From the NCBI GenBank assembly GCA_041603235.1, contig JBFIES010000005.1, forward strand, positions 186,001-250,000: a stretch of DNA of 64,000 nucleotides, given 5' to 3'. This stretch comes from Panacagrimonas sp041603235 (GTDB lineage Bacteria > Pseudomonadota > Gammaproteobacteria > Nevskiales > Nevskiaceae). The translations under genes were made by a program, and so were the position numbers. This document shows positions 33,342 to 41,960 of this stretch, in pieces; the first letter of the stretch is position 1, and every line of letters starts with the position of its first letter. The notes beneath the pieces were generated by a model. It ran no database searches, was not told the DNA's origin, and saw nothing but the letters and a program-made list of their open reading frames with translations.

Positions 33342-34772
33342 ATGAGTACTAGCCACCAGGAAATCTCGGATCTGTCGGGGCCGCGCGGCTGGCCGCTGAT
33401 CGGCAATCTACTTGATTTCGACGCAGCGACACTGCACTTCAAGCTGGAAGCCTGGGCCGCCGAGTTTGGCCCCAACTTCCCGGTTCACTTCGGCCCGAAA
33501 CGCTTGCTTGTCATATCGGAGCCACAGGGCGTGAGCGAGATACTGCGTGACCGTCCGGAAGGCTTTCGTCGGCTGAGCAGTTTCGAGCCTGTGTTTACCG
33601 AACTGGGTGTGTGTGGTGTTTTCGCCGCCGAAGGCGAGTCGTGGAAACGTCAGCGACGAATATGGATGTCCTCGCTCAATGCCAATCAGCTGCGTGGCTT
33701 CCAGCAGCAGCTGGGCAATGTCACCACGCGACTGCTCAGGCGCTGGCAAGTCTGTGCCGACCAGCAGCGCGTGCTGGATATCGCCGATGAGCTCATGCGT
33801 TACACCGTGGATGTGACCATGCTTTTTGCATTGGGTCATGACGCCAACACACTGGAGCAGGACGCCGATACCATCCAGCAGCATCTGAACCAGATATTTC
33901 CTGCCTTGCAGCGGCGAATTGCGGCACCGTTCCCGCTGTGGCGCTACTACAAGCGGCGCGCGGACCATCAGCTTGATGAAGCTCTGACGCAAGTTCGTAC
34001 AGAGGTGGACAAACTCATCGCCAGTGCACGCGAGCGGCTTGCGGCACAGGCTGATGGCGACAAGCAGCCGGGCTGCTTTCTGGAAGCCCTGCTGCTCGCG
34101 CGAGATGCAGATGGAAGCAAACTTTCTGATGACGATGTGTTTTCCAATTGCCTGACGGCCCTGCTTGCAGGCGAGGACACCACGGCCAATACAGTGGCGT
34201 GGGTGCTGCATTATTTCTGCGAGCACCCGGACGTATTCGAGGCAGTCCGGCGCGAGGCCGATGAGCTGTTGAAGGAGGATGCGGTACCGGATGCGCGTTG
34301 CTTTCCGGCATGGCTTGAGTGCTGTGACGCCGTGATCAATGAAACCTTGAGATTGCGCCCCGTAGCGCCCTATCTGCTGGTGACAGCGCTACAGGACTCG
34401 ATTGTGCAGGGGCTGAGAATTCCGGCGGGTACCGACGTTGCCTTGCTGCTGCGCAGTGCGGCTGGCAGCGCACCCTGTACGCTGCCAGCACCGAGATTTT
34501 CTCCGTTCTCCAGTGGTGCAGGGCAAGAGGTCAGGAGCCCTGGCAACGCAGCTACCCTGCCGTTTGGTTATGGTCCGCGCATGTGTCCGGGCCGGAATCT
34601 TGCATTGGCAGAAATGCGTAGCGTGATTCTGATGGTGGCCAGAAATTTTGACCTGCATGCCGTTACAGAATCAGGCCCTGTTCGGGAAAAACTGAGCTTC
34701 GCCCTGATGCCTGACAAGCTTCACATTCAGCTCGCGCGACGCGAGCCCCTTTCCTCTGTTTCCAATCCATAA
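33342..34772 (+). CDS. Cytochrome P450
   Basis: A 476-residue heme monooxygenase. The oxygen-binding I-helix is LLAGEDTTANT, the K-helix ExxR is NETLRLRP, and the heme loop FGYGPRMCPGRNLA has Cys 415 as proximal ligand. PRGWPLIGNLLDF at the N terminus is the proline-rich hinge; there is no clear membrane anchor, so it is soluble or peripheral. The hydroxylated substrate is unknown. Electron partners (ferredoxin, reductase) are not nearby. The ybbP permease gene starts 8 bases after its stop, implying co-transcription. Confidence 0.92.
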   Translation: MSTSHQEISDLSGPRGWPLIGNLLDFDAATLHFKLEAWAAEFGPNFPVHFGPKRLLVISEPQGVSEILRDRPEGFRRLSSFEPVFTELGVCGVFAAEGESWKRQRRIWMSSLNANQLRGFQQQLGNVTTRLLRRWQVCADQQRVLDIADELMRYTVDVTMLFALGHDANTLEQDADTIQQHLNQIFPALQRRIAAPFPLWRYYKRRADHQLDEALTQVRTEVDKLIASARERLAAQADGDKQPGCFLEALLLARDADGSKLSDDDVFSNCLTALLAGEDTTANTVAWVLHYFCEHPDVFEAVRREADELLKEDAVPDARCFPAWLECCDAVINETLRLRPVAPYLLVTALQDSIVQGLRIPAGTDVALLLRSAAGSAPCTLPAPRFSPFSSGAGQEVRSPGNAATLPFGYGPRMCPGRNLALAEMRSVILMVARNFDLHAVTESGPVREKLSFALMPDKLHIQLARREPLSSVSNP

Positions 34773-34780
34773 GGTCATTC

Positions 34781-37228
34781 ATGCGTCGCTGGAGCAAAAA
34801 CCCTGAGCTGTTGATTCTTGTATTGGCGGTGGTGATCGCCGTTGCCGCCAGCAGTGCTGTCAGTCTGTTCAGCGATCGGGTTGGCCGTGCGCTGGACGAT
34901 CAAAGCGGCGAGGCCTTTGGTGCTGATGCAGCGATCAGTTCGCGCGATCCGCTCAGCGACGAACTGATGCAGAAGATTGCCGAGCTGGAGCTGTCGACCG
35001 CAAAGCTCGTGCAGTTTCCAAGTGTCGCTTTTCGTGGTGAGCAGTCCTCGCTGGCGGCGGTAAAAGCGGTGGATGCAACGTATCCCCTGCGCGGCAAGCT
35101 GCGGACAACGCTGGAGCCTTTTGGCGTTGAACAGATTGAGTCGCGGGGGCCGGTCAGCGGCGAGGCCTGGGTTGACCTGAGATTGTGGCAAGAGCTTGAT
35201 CTGAGTCTGGGTCAGGAAATCAAGGTAGGCGGGCTGGATATCAAGGTGACCCGTTTGCTCAGTTACGAGCCAGATCGCGGCGGCGGATTTTCCGATCTTG
35301 CGCCACGGGTTCTCATGTCTACCCAGGACCTCGCGGCCACCGGACTGGTCACGCGTGGCTCACGCGTGCGCTACAAGAACATGTTCGCCGGTCCTGCAGA
35401 CAAGATCGAACGGCTTGCACAGTTGGAATTGCCGCGCGGTGCGCGCCTGCAAACTCCCAAGGACGGCAGCGTCGCCATCCGCAGTGCGCTGGACCGGGCC
35501 AGGCAGTTCCTGGATATCGCAGTACTGTCTGCGATGCTCCTGGCCAGTGCGGCAATCGCCGCCTCAGCGCATCAGCATGGCGTACGTCTGCGCGACGAAG
35601 CTGCTGTGATGAAAGCCCTGGGCGCAACCTCTGCGCGCATCGCCCGGCGCGCCCTGCAGCGTCTTCTGCTGCTGTCATTGGGCGCGGGTGCGGTGGGGCT
35701 GGCCCTCGGCTTCTCGGCGCAAGCGGTGGTCGCCCATCTGGCCAGCGGTCTGGTCAACACCGGACTGCCGCCGGTGAATCCCTGGCTGGCCTCGTGGAGT
35801 ATCGGCTTGTCGCTGCTTCTGGTGTTCGGATTTGCGGCGCCGCCCTGGCTCGCGGCCCGGCACACCTCGCCGGTGCGCGTGTTTCAGCGACAGTCTGATC
35901 GCGGCAATACTCGGTTCGCAGCCATCATCGCGGCGATCGCGGCTGCGGCTTTGATTGCGCTACACACCGGCGATCTGAAACTGGCCTTAATCGTCCTGTT
36001 CGGAAGCCTGGCGGCTGCGCTGGTCATGGCGTTGATGGCCTGGATGCTGGTGCGCGGACTGGCGGGGTTGCGCAGCCGCGGTGGAACTGCTGTTCGATTT
36101 GGCCTTGCCAATATTGCGCGGCGCAAGCTGGCCAGTGTCGGGCAGGCCGTTGCCCTGGGTCTCGCGCTGCTGGCGCTATTGCTGGTGGGCGTGGTGCATT
36201 CGGATTTGCTCAAGGGCTGGGAGAATCGCTTGCCCGACGATGCCCCCAACCAGTTTCTGATCAATATCCGAACCGATCAGGTCAGCGCCGTGGAGAATTT
36301 TTTCACCGATCGCGGCTTTGAAAATCTGCGTCTGTGGCCAATGACGCGCGCGCGCCTGGTCGAGCTGAGAGGCGAAACGGTCAATGCAGACAGCTTTGAA
36401 GACCCGGAAACGCGGCGCTGGATCAATCGCGAATTCAACATCTCATGGACGGATGAATTTGACGAAGACAATCGCCTGATTGAAGGCAGCTGGTGGCCCG
36501 AGGAAACGCACGGACAACCGTGGATTTCTGTGGATGATTACGCCGTGGAGCGTCTCAACCTCAAACTCGGCGATACCCTCAAGCTGCAGATCGCCGACCG
36601 CGAACTGGAGGTGCAGGTCTACAACGTGCGCAAGGTCAGCTGGGACAGTTTCCGCCCCAATTTCTTCCTTGTGGTGGCCCCCGGGCTGATCGATCCGGCC
36701 GACGCCCAGTGGTTGACTAGCTTCTACCTCGCGCCGGAAGCGCGCGGCATGCTTCGCGAGTTGATCAACGCGTTCCCCAACGTGACCGCACTGGATCTGG
36801 AAGCCATGATGAATCAGGTTCGCAGCATTCTTGATCGGGTGGTGGGCGCCGTGGAGTTTCTGTTTCTCTTTACCTTGGCAGCGGGCCTGACCGTTTTGCT
36901 GGCGGCCATCGAAGGCACGCGCGCGGAGCGTGTGCGCGAGTCCGCACTCTTGCGCGCGCTCGGTGCCAGCGACAACACGATTCGTCTCGGCCTGCTTGCC
37001 GAGTACGCGGTTCTAGGCCTGGTCGCCGGCGTCGTCGCGGCAGCCGCGGCGCAACTGATTGGCTGGGTGCTGTCGGAGCGCATTTTCGAGCTGCCCTACC
37101 GGTTCAGCTTCCTGCTGTGGATGTCTGGTGCGCTTGGTGGCGCGGTTTTGGTGAGTGCGCTCGGGTGGTTGTCGCTGCGCCGAACCCTGTCAACGTCGCC
37201 GCGCCAGGTGCTGGCAGCGAGTGCTTGA
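34781..37228 (+). CDS. ybbP: YbbP-type FtsX-family ABC permease
   Basis: An 815-residue inner-membrane protein. One N-terminal helix (about 9-29) is followed by a large periplasmic domain with LAAVKAVDATYPLRG and DLAPRVLMST, then two FtsX-type helix sets (around 240-440 with VMKALGATSARIARRAL, and 690-800 with LLRALGASDNTIRLGLLAEY). It matches E. coli YbbP along its length, including LPDDAPNQFLINIRTDQV. Its ATPase should be the YbbA encoded at 28.7 kb. Likely role: extracting or remodelling lipids or proteins at the outer leaflet. Confidence 0.9.
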   Translation: MRRWSKNPELLILVLAVVIAVAASSAVSLFSDRVGRALDDQSGEAFGADAAISSRDPLSDELMQKIAELELSTAKLVQFPSVAFRGEQSSLAAVKAVDATYPLRGKLRTTLEPFGVEQIESRGPVSGEAWVDLRLWQELDLSLGQEIKVGGLDIKVTRLLSYEPDRGGGFSDLAPRVLMSTQDLAATGLVTRGSRVRYKNMFAGPADKIERLAQLELPRGARLQTPKDGSVAIRSALDRARQFLDIAVLSAMLLASAAIAASAHQHGVRLRDEAAVMKALGATSARIARRALQRLLLLSLGAGAVGLALGFSAQAVVAHLASGLVNTGLPPVNPWLASWSIGLSLLLVFGFAAPPWLAARHTSPVRVFQRQSDRGNTRFAAIIAAIAAAALIALHTGDLKLALIVLFGSLAAALVMALMAWMLVRGLAGLRSRGGTAVRFGLANIARRKLASVGQAVALGLALLALLLVGVVHSDLLKGWENRLPDDAPNQFLINIRTDQVSAVENFFTDRGFENLRLWPMTRARLVELRGETVNADSFEDPETRRWINREFNISWTDEFDEDNRLIEGSWWPEETHGQPWISVDDYAVERLNLKLGDTLKLQIADRELEVQVYNVRKVSWDSFRPNFFLVVAPGLIDPADAQWLTSFYLAPEARGMLRELINAFPNVTALDLEAMMNQVRSILDRVVGAVEFLFLFTLAAGLTVLLAAIEGTRAERVRESALLRALGASDNTIRLGLLAEYAVLGLVAGVVAAAAAQLIGWVLSERIFELPYRFSFLLWMSGALGGAVLVSALGWLSLRRTLSTSPRQVLAASA

Positions 37229-37369
37229 GGTGTTGGAGTGATGTTTCATAGGTGCGTTCAGCTCAGCGAGCAAAAACAGCGTCGAGCCGCTGCGAAATAA
37301 GGCAGAATCGCGCGCCGCCGCATCCCGAGGGCGGGTGCCGGGCGTATTGGAAAGGGGTGCAACAGTGTC

Positions 37370-38821
37370 GTGTCAGACGCTGATCGAAACAGGATGATTG
37401 AGGCAATCGTGAGCAAGACGATAGATGCGGCCTGGGAAAGCGGCCCCGAGCAACTGGAAGACCGGCTTCGTGGCGTCCCGGACGACGCGACACTGGTCGT
37501 GGATTTTGACGAAACCTTATGGCTGCGCAATTCCACGGAGGCTTATCTGGCAAGCCTGCGCCCCCGCTTTCTGGCAGCACCGCTGCTGTGGCTGCTGGAC
37601 ATTCTCAAGCCATGGCGTTTTTTGGGTGGAGAAGCAGCGGCGGACTGGCTGCGTGTTTTGGTCGCTACCATCGTGTTTCCATGGACAGCCCTGATGTGGC
37701 CGCGCCGTGCTGCCGAGATCGGTGCGCGCCATGCCAATGAGGCTCTGCTGATGCTGCTGCGCCAGCGCGCGGGCGCCCGCATCGTGATTGCAACGCAAGG
37801 TTTCGATTTCATTGTTGCGCCGTTGCTGGATCAGTTTTCGATGCCGAACCACGAACGCCGCGCGTGCCGATTCTGGCGCGGTCGTGCGGACCGTCTCGGT
37901 GGAAAGCCGGCAATGCTGCAGGACGTGCCGCTCGATCAGAGCGTGGTGATTACGGACTCTGAGCAGGACGCGCCGCTGCTGGAAATGGCGGCGCTGCCGT
38001 TGCTGGTGAAATGGCCCGAAGCACGCTACGAACGCGCCCTGACGCAGGTGTACGTGCCCTTGCGCTACGCCGAAACCATCAAGCGTCCCGGGCAACGCTA
38101 TTTCGTGCACGGCGTCGTGCTGGAGGACTGGGCCTTCTGGGTGCTGGCGACGGTGGTTCTCAGCGCCAGTCCGGTGCTGCATGTGCTGGGCCTGCTGTTT
38201 CTGCTGGTGTCGTTCTGGTGCATCTATGAAGTCGGCTATATCGAGAATGATCGGGTGGCCGAGCTCTATGAGAAAGATCCGGTCCTTTCGGACAAATACC
38301 ACGCGGAGGTTTTGCCACGGCACTGGCTTGCGCCCTGGTGTTGGGCTACCGCAGCTGGCGCCATCGGAATCGCCTTGGCGCACCCCGCTTCCTGGCCCGG
38401 CACGATGGCGGTCTGGCTTGCGGTCCTGCTTGGACTGCGCGCGGTGTACTACGCGTACAACCACGTCGACAAAAATACGCGCGCCTGGTTATCGCCCTTG
38501 CTGCACGCTTTTCGCAGTTTTGCGGCGGTCGCCATTGTCCCGGTTGGGCTGGCCGGCGCACTAGCGCTTGCAGCGCACGCGTGGTGCCGCTCCACGGCTT
38601 ATCTGTACTACCGGATGGTGGGCGGCAAGTTCCCGCAGGCATCGATGTTCCTGATGCGCCTGTCTCTGTTTACCTTGCTGTTCTTCGCAGCCTGGCTTGC
38701 GGACATGCCGCTGAATGGCCTGGAGGTCATTCTTCTATTGTCGTGGGCGCTGTTTCGGGCGCGCCGCGAATTGGGCAAGGTGTTACGCGGCGTGCGGCGG
38801 ATATCCGGTGACCGTGCCTGA
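37370..38821 (+). CDS. HAD-hydrolase fused to a multi-helix membrane domain
   Basis: A 483-residue protein of two halves. Residues 40-225 form a HAD phosphatase-like domain: motif I VVDFDETLW (Asp 45, Asp 47), motif II IVIATQGFD and motif IV VVITDSEQDAPLL. Residues 240-470 contain about eight membrane helices, with acidic loops (YIENDRVAELYEKD, YNHVDKNTRAW) recalling UbiA-type prenyltransferases, though no standard NDxxDxxxD site is clear. HAD-UbiA fusions exist in lipid-linked sugar pathways, so a polyprenyl-phosphate substrate is possible. The start could be the GTG at 37370 or the ATG at 37394. Confidence 0.7.
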   Translation: MSDADRNRMIEAIVSKTIDAAWESGPEQLEDRLRGVPDDATLVVDFDETLWLRNSTEAYLASLRPRFLAAPLLWLLDILKPWRFLGGEAAADWLRVLVATIVFPWTALMWPRRAAEIGARHANEALLMLLRQRAGARIVIATQGFDFIVAPLLDQFSMPNHERRACRFWRGRADRLGGKPAMLQDVPLDQSVVITDSEQDAPLLEMAALPLLVKWPEARYERALTQVYVPLRYAETIKRPGQRYFVHGVVLEDWAFWVLATVVLSASPVLHVLGLLFLLVSFWCIYEVGYIENDRVAELYEKDPVLSDKYHAEVLPRHWLAPWCWATAAGAIGIALAHPASWPGTMAVWLAVLLGLRAVYYAYNHVDKNTRAWLSPLLHAFRSFAAVAIVPVGLAGALALAAHAWCRSTAYLYYRMVGGKFPQASMFLMRLSLFTLLFFAAWLADMPLNGLEVILLLSWALFRARRELGKVLRGVRRISGDRA

Positions 38822-38893
38822 AGGCTGGAAACGCCGAACGCCAAGCTGCCGGTGCGTGCGAGCAGAAGATGAATGCACCTCATAGAGTGTCTG

Positions 38894-39586
38894 TTAGGCG
38901 TCGGATACTGCCCGATTTGCCTGCGAAACAAGATGCGCCCGCAAAGATGTGAGTTCTTCTATCCCTAATATCGTCCGCACCTTAACCTTCAAGGCATCTA
39001 TCATTGATTCTTGAGATATTTCCGTATCCTTCTTCAGGCCTAGAATTCGGCTCATTAATTCAGAGTTTTCATTGATTCTTAGGGATCTATCTTCGCTGTA
39101 ATGGGCGTGTCCAGTTGTGGACTCTACAAAATGCGCGTTAGCGCCAAGTTTGCGTATAGCTGATTCAAATTCACCTAGATCCTCATTGATTTGATCGGTG
39201 CACCAAACCGCGTATCGCTCTCGGACGGAGTACAATTTTCCTGCATGGTTCAGAGCCTTAGCTGTGTCTCCTTCTCGCCAAAGCGTGTGTACAAGCTCGT
39301 GAACCTCGCACATGTAGGCCTCGCAAAACTCCACGTGTTTGTCGAACGCAATATTCGCCATATGCGACGCTGAGCCTAGATTGAACCTGTGTTGTCTTAG
39401 TTGTAGTTCCTGATTTTTTTCAAAAGCTGCTTCATCCCGCATCAATTGGAACAAAGTGGCTAGTAGAGCAACGATTCCCGGTGCTGCCATAACGGCAGCG
39501 AGTATCTCGTTTGCCGGAACGAATGCCGCCCCTGCGGCAGATATAGCCGCAACGCTCAAAAGGATTAGATAAGGCTTGATTCGCAT
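38894..39586 (-). CDS. Hypothetical membrane-anchored protein of atypical composition
   Basis: A 230-residue protein with two N-terminal hydrophobic helices (about 5-22 and 28-48) and a long, mostly helical soluble part (MANIAFDKHVEFCEAYMCEV, HTLWREGDTAKAL). I recognise no family. The DNA is visibly AT-richer than every neighbour (near 40 percent GC in its middle, against about 60 elsewhere), and its codon use differs, which suggests recent horizontal acquisition. It is a lone gene between the HAD fusion and the SDR gene. Confidence 0.6.
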   Translation of the reverse strand: MRIKPYLILLSVAAISAAGAAFVPANEILAAVMAAPGIVALLATLFQLMRDEAAFEKNQELQLRQHRFNLGSASHMANIAFDKHVEFCEAYMCEVHELVHTLWREGDTAKALNHAGKLYSVRERYAVWCTDQINEDLGEFESAIRKLGANAHFVESTTGHAHYSEDRSLRINENSELMSRILGLKKDTEISQESMIDALKVKVRTILGIEELTSLRAHLVSQANRAVSDA

Positions 39587-39610
39587 GCGCGACGATGTGC
39601 CAGACCCAGC

Positions 39611-40294
39611 TTATCGCGGTACCCAGCCGCCGCACATCGGGAAGGTCTGACCCACAAAGCAGTTGGCGGCGTCGCTGCACAGGTAGGCGGCGAAGTGCGC
39701 GTCTTCATCTGCAGACACCAGGCGGCCTAGCGGGACTTCCCATTTGATGCGTTCCTTGAACTTGGGCAGTTCCTGAACTTCAGGCGGGAAGTAGGTGGGG
39801 TTGTCGACTAGGTTCTGGGCAATAGCATTGACCTGGATATTCTTTGGCGCCATCTCGACTCCAAGCGCCTGCGCAAAGGCCAGCTGCGCGCCACGCGCGG
39901 CGCTGTAGGAGGTTGCACGCTTCATGCCGCGCAAGGCAGAGGCACTGCCCATCAGCAGAATCTTTCCTGCGCCGCGTTCCACCATCTGCGGCAACACGGC
40001 ACGGGCCAGACGCGGAAGCGGGTCCACCATGTGCGCAAACATGCTGCGCCACTCGTCTTCGGTGCTGTCGAGAATGGAGCTGTTTGGCGCGGGCGCGCCA
40101 AGGTGCGCAATCAGCACGTCCACATGGCCAGCGGATTCCACCAGCTGTCTCGGCAGGTCCGGATCAATCAGGGGACGTGTATCGCCGATCACGGTCGCGC
40201 CGAGCTTGCCCAGAAGTTCGGTCAGCACCGGGCCCATGAAGATGTCGGACTGCGTGATCAGAATGCGTTTTCCGCTCAGGTCTATCAGGCTCAT
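39611..40294 (-). CDS. SDR-fold protein with halohydrin dehalogenase motifs
   Basis: A 227-residue short-chain dehydrogenase fold protein. The usual NAD-binding TGxxxGxG is replaced by T14-QSDI-F19-M-G21, which fits the T-x4-F/Y-x-G halide-site motif of halohydrin dehalogenases. The catalytic set is Ser 117, Tyr 130, Arg 134 (S-x12-Y-x3-R), with Arg in place of the SDR Lys, as in HheA-HheG enzymes. Later segments NPTYFPPEVQELPKFKERI and VGQTFPMCGGW also parallel HheC. It would convert vicinal haloalcohols to epoxides and back. Its ATG overlaps the stop of the flavin oxidase gene (ATGA), so the two are coupled. Confidence 0.75.
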   Translation of the reverse strand: MSLIDLSGKRILITQSDIFMGPVLTELLGKLGATVIGDTRPLIDPDLPRQLVESAGHVDVLIAHLGAPAPNSSILDSTEDEWRSMFAHMVDPLPRLARAVLPQMVERGAGKILLMGSASALRGMKRATSYSAARGAQLAFAQALGVEMAPKNIQVNAIAQNLVDNPTYFPPEVQELPKFKERIKWEVPLGRLVSADEDAHFAAYLCSDAANCFVGQTFPMCGGWVPR

Positions 40295-41838
40295 GCGCTT
40301 TGTTCCTTTTTGATTCGTGCGTTCGGTGTGGGGGCGGCATCGAGCAAGGTTCTGGCGACCTGCTCGCCTGAACGCACGGCGCCGTCCATGTAACCGGTCC
40401 AGTAGCCCGAGGTTTCGGTCCCGGCCCAGTGAATGCGTCCCACTGGCTCGCTGATGGCGGGGCCGTATGCGGTCAGCAGGCCCGGTGGTGCGATGACGGT
40501 CGGGCAACCGCGTGTCCAGGACTCACGCGCCCAGTCAGCTACGTGCCACTGAACCGGGTGGCGCGCCTTGTCGCCAAAACAGCTGGCGAAATTTTCAATC
40601 ACGGCCTGACGCAATGCATCCGGGTCACCCGAGTACTGGCGTGCGCCGTCGCCGCCGACAAACCCGAGCAGGATGCCGATGCTGCCATCCGGTGGACTGA
40701 CGTCGAAGATGGTGCGTGCCGGGCCATCGTTGACCACGGCCGAGCCATTGAGTCCGTCCTCTCGCCAGAAGGGTTTGTCGTAGACGGCTTCACATTTGAT
40801 CAGCCAGCCAAATCCCATTTTCTGCGTGAGCTGGTCGCGTTCCGGCGGCAGCGCGGGCAGGTAATCGATCCGACCGGCCAGTGTCGGCGGAATGGCAACC
40901 ACCACATGCTGACCCCGCACGACGAAATCATCACCGGAGACTTCCACCTCAGCATCGGATTGCCTGATGCGACGCACCGGGCGGCCCAGACGCACACGAT
41001 CGCCGAGTTGATCTGCCATGCGCTGCGAGATGGCCTGTGCGCCCTCGACGATGCGCTGTTCCTGAGCACCGTTCCGCGTGTTGAGCAAACGCTCGAACGA
41101 ACCGGCGGTTCCGTGGGTGCCGGCGCAGGCGACATAGTGAAGTGCGAACAGGGCCGATATCTCGCGGGATTCAGCGCCGAACAGGGCCTCGAATCCGGCG
41201 GACAGATTTTTCTCGGTCTGGCCCAGGATATTGAGGGTGCGCGAGCGCAGCCACGACTCCAGGGTCTGGCGATCCAGTGCCTCGGCGTCTTCCGCGAGCC
41301 AGGGCTGGCCCACCGGGATGTCGCGTGCAAGCTTGTCGATCCAGGTCGCGGCGACAGCCAGGTCGGGAATGATCAGCGGATCGGGTGGCACCGCGCCGAG
41401 CGGTGGTTTTTCCGAGAAGGTCTTGCGCTCGCCGCGAGCGATATAAACGGTTTCGCCGTCGGTGGCCTGGTCAAACAGATGCAGGCCGAGTTCCTCGATC
41501 AGCGCAAGCACCCGCTCCTGCGTTGGGCCAACCCAGGTACCGCCCATTTCGGCAAAGGCGCCAGGGGCGACTTCAAGGCTCCAGGTGCGGCCGCCCACGC
41601 GGTCGCGGGCCTCCAGCACGATGACGCTCTTTCCGGCCTGGACAAGGCGGCGTGCCGCGGTCAGTCCGGCGATGCCCGCGCCCACGATGATCACATCCGC
41701 GCGTTCAACTTCGCGCGCTGCGGCGGTGGCTTCTGACGGCGGTGGCTGGCTGATGTCGGCTGCCAGAACGCCACTGCTCAATGCGCCGGCACCAAGGCCA
41801 GCGAGAATTTTCCGGCGTCCGATATTGGTCGGTTTCAT
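40291..41838 (-). CDS. Tat-exported flavin monoamine oxidase family protein
   Basis: A 515-residue flavoprotein. The N terminus GRRKILAGLGAGALSS is a twin-arginine signal, so it is probably exported folded with FAD. The dinucleotide motif is DVIIVGAGIAGLTAARRL, then LEARDRVGGRTWSLEV; the C-terminal GRIHWAGTETSGYWTGYMDG is the FAD-contact segment of monoamine oxidases (key part WAGTETS). It would oxidise amines to aldehydes and release H2O2. It is the first gene of a two-gene run with the halohydrin-dehalogenase-like gene. Confidence 0.88.
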   Translation of the reverse strand: MKPTNIGRRKILAGLGAGALSSGVLAADISQPPPSEATAAAREVERADVIIVGAGIAGLTAARRLVQAGKSVIVLEARDRVGGRTWSLEVAPGAFAEMGGTWVGPTQERVLALIEELGLHLFDQATDGETVYIARGERKTFSEKPPLGAVPPDPLIIPDLAVAATWIDKLARDIPVGQPWLAEDAEALDRQTLESWLRSRTLNILGQTEKNLSAGFEALFGAESREISALFALHYVACAGTHGTAGSFERLLNTRNGAQEQRIVEGAQAISQRMADQLGDRVRLGRPVRRIRQSDAEVEVSGDDFVVRGQHVVVAIPPTLAGRIDYLPALPPERDQLTQKMGFGWLIKCEAVYDKPFWREDGLNGSAVVNDGPARTIFDVSPPDGSIGILLGFVGGDGARQYSGDPDALRQAVIENFASCFGDKARHPVQWHVADWARESWTRGCPTVIAPPGLLTAYGPAISEPVGRIHWAGTETSGYWTGYMDGAVRSGEQVARTLLDAAPTPNARIKKEQSA

Positions 41839-41960
41839 GCGCTCTCCTCGGCTGCTTATTGTGCCGTAGTGAGCGCAGTGCGCACGCAGACGCGTTGAAT
41901 CACCGATGCCTGTGGTGAATACGCCCTAAAATAGCGTCATTCCCAGCCAGTTTATTGACC

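Noticed and set aside
40429..41736. 435-codon plus-strand open frame
   Set aside because: Antisense of the flavin amine oxidase, whose FAD motifs and Tat signal are clear.
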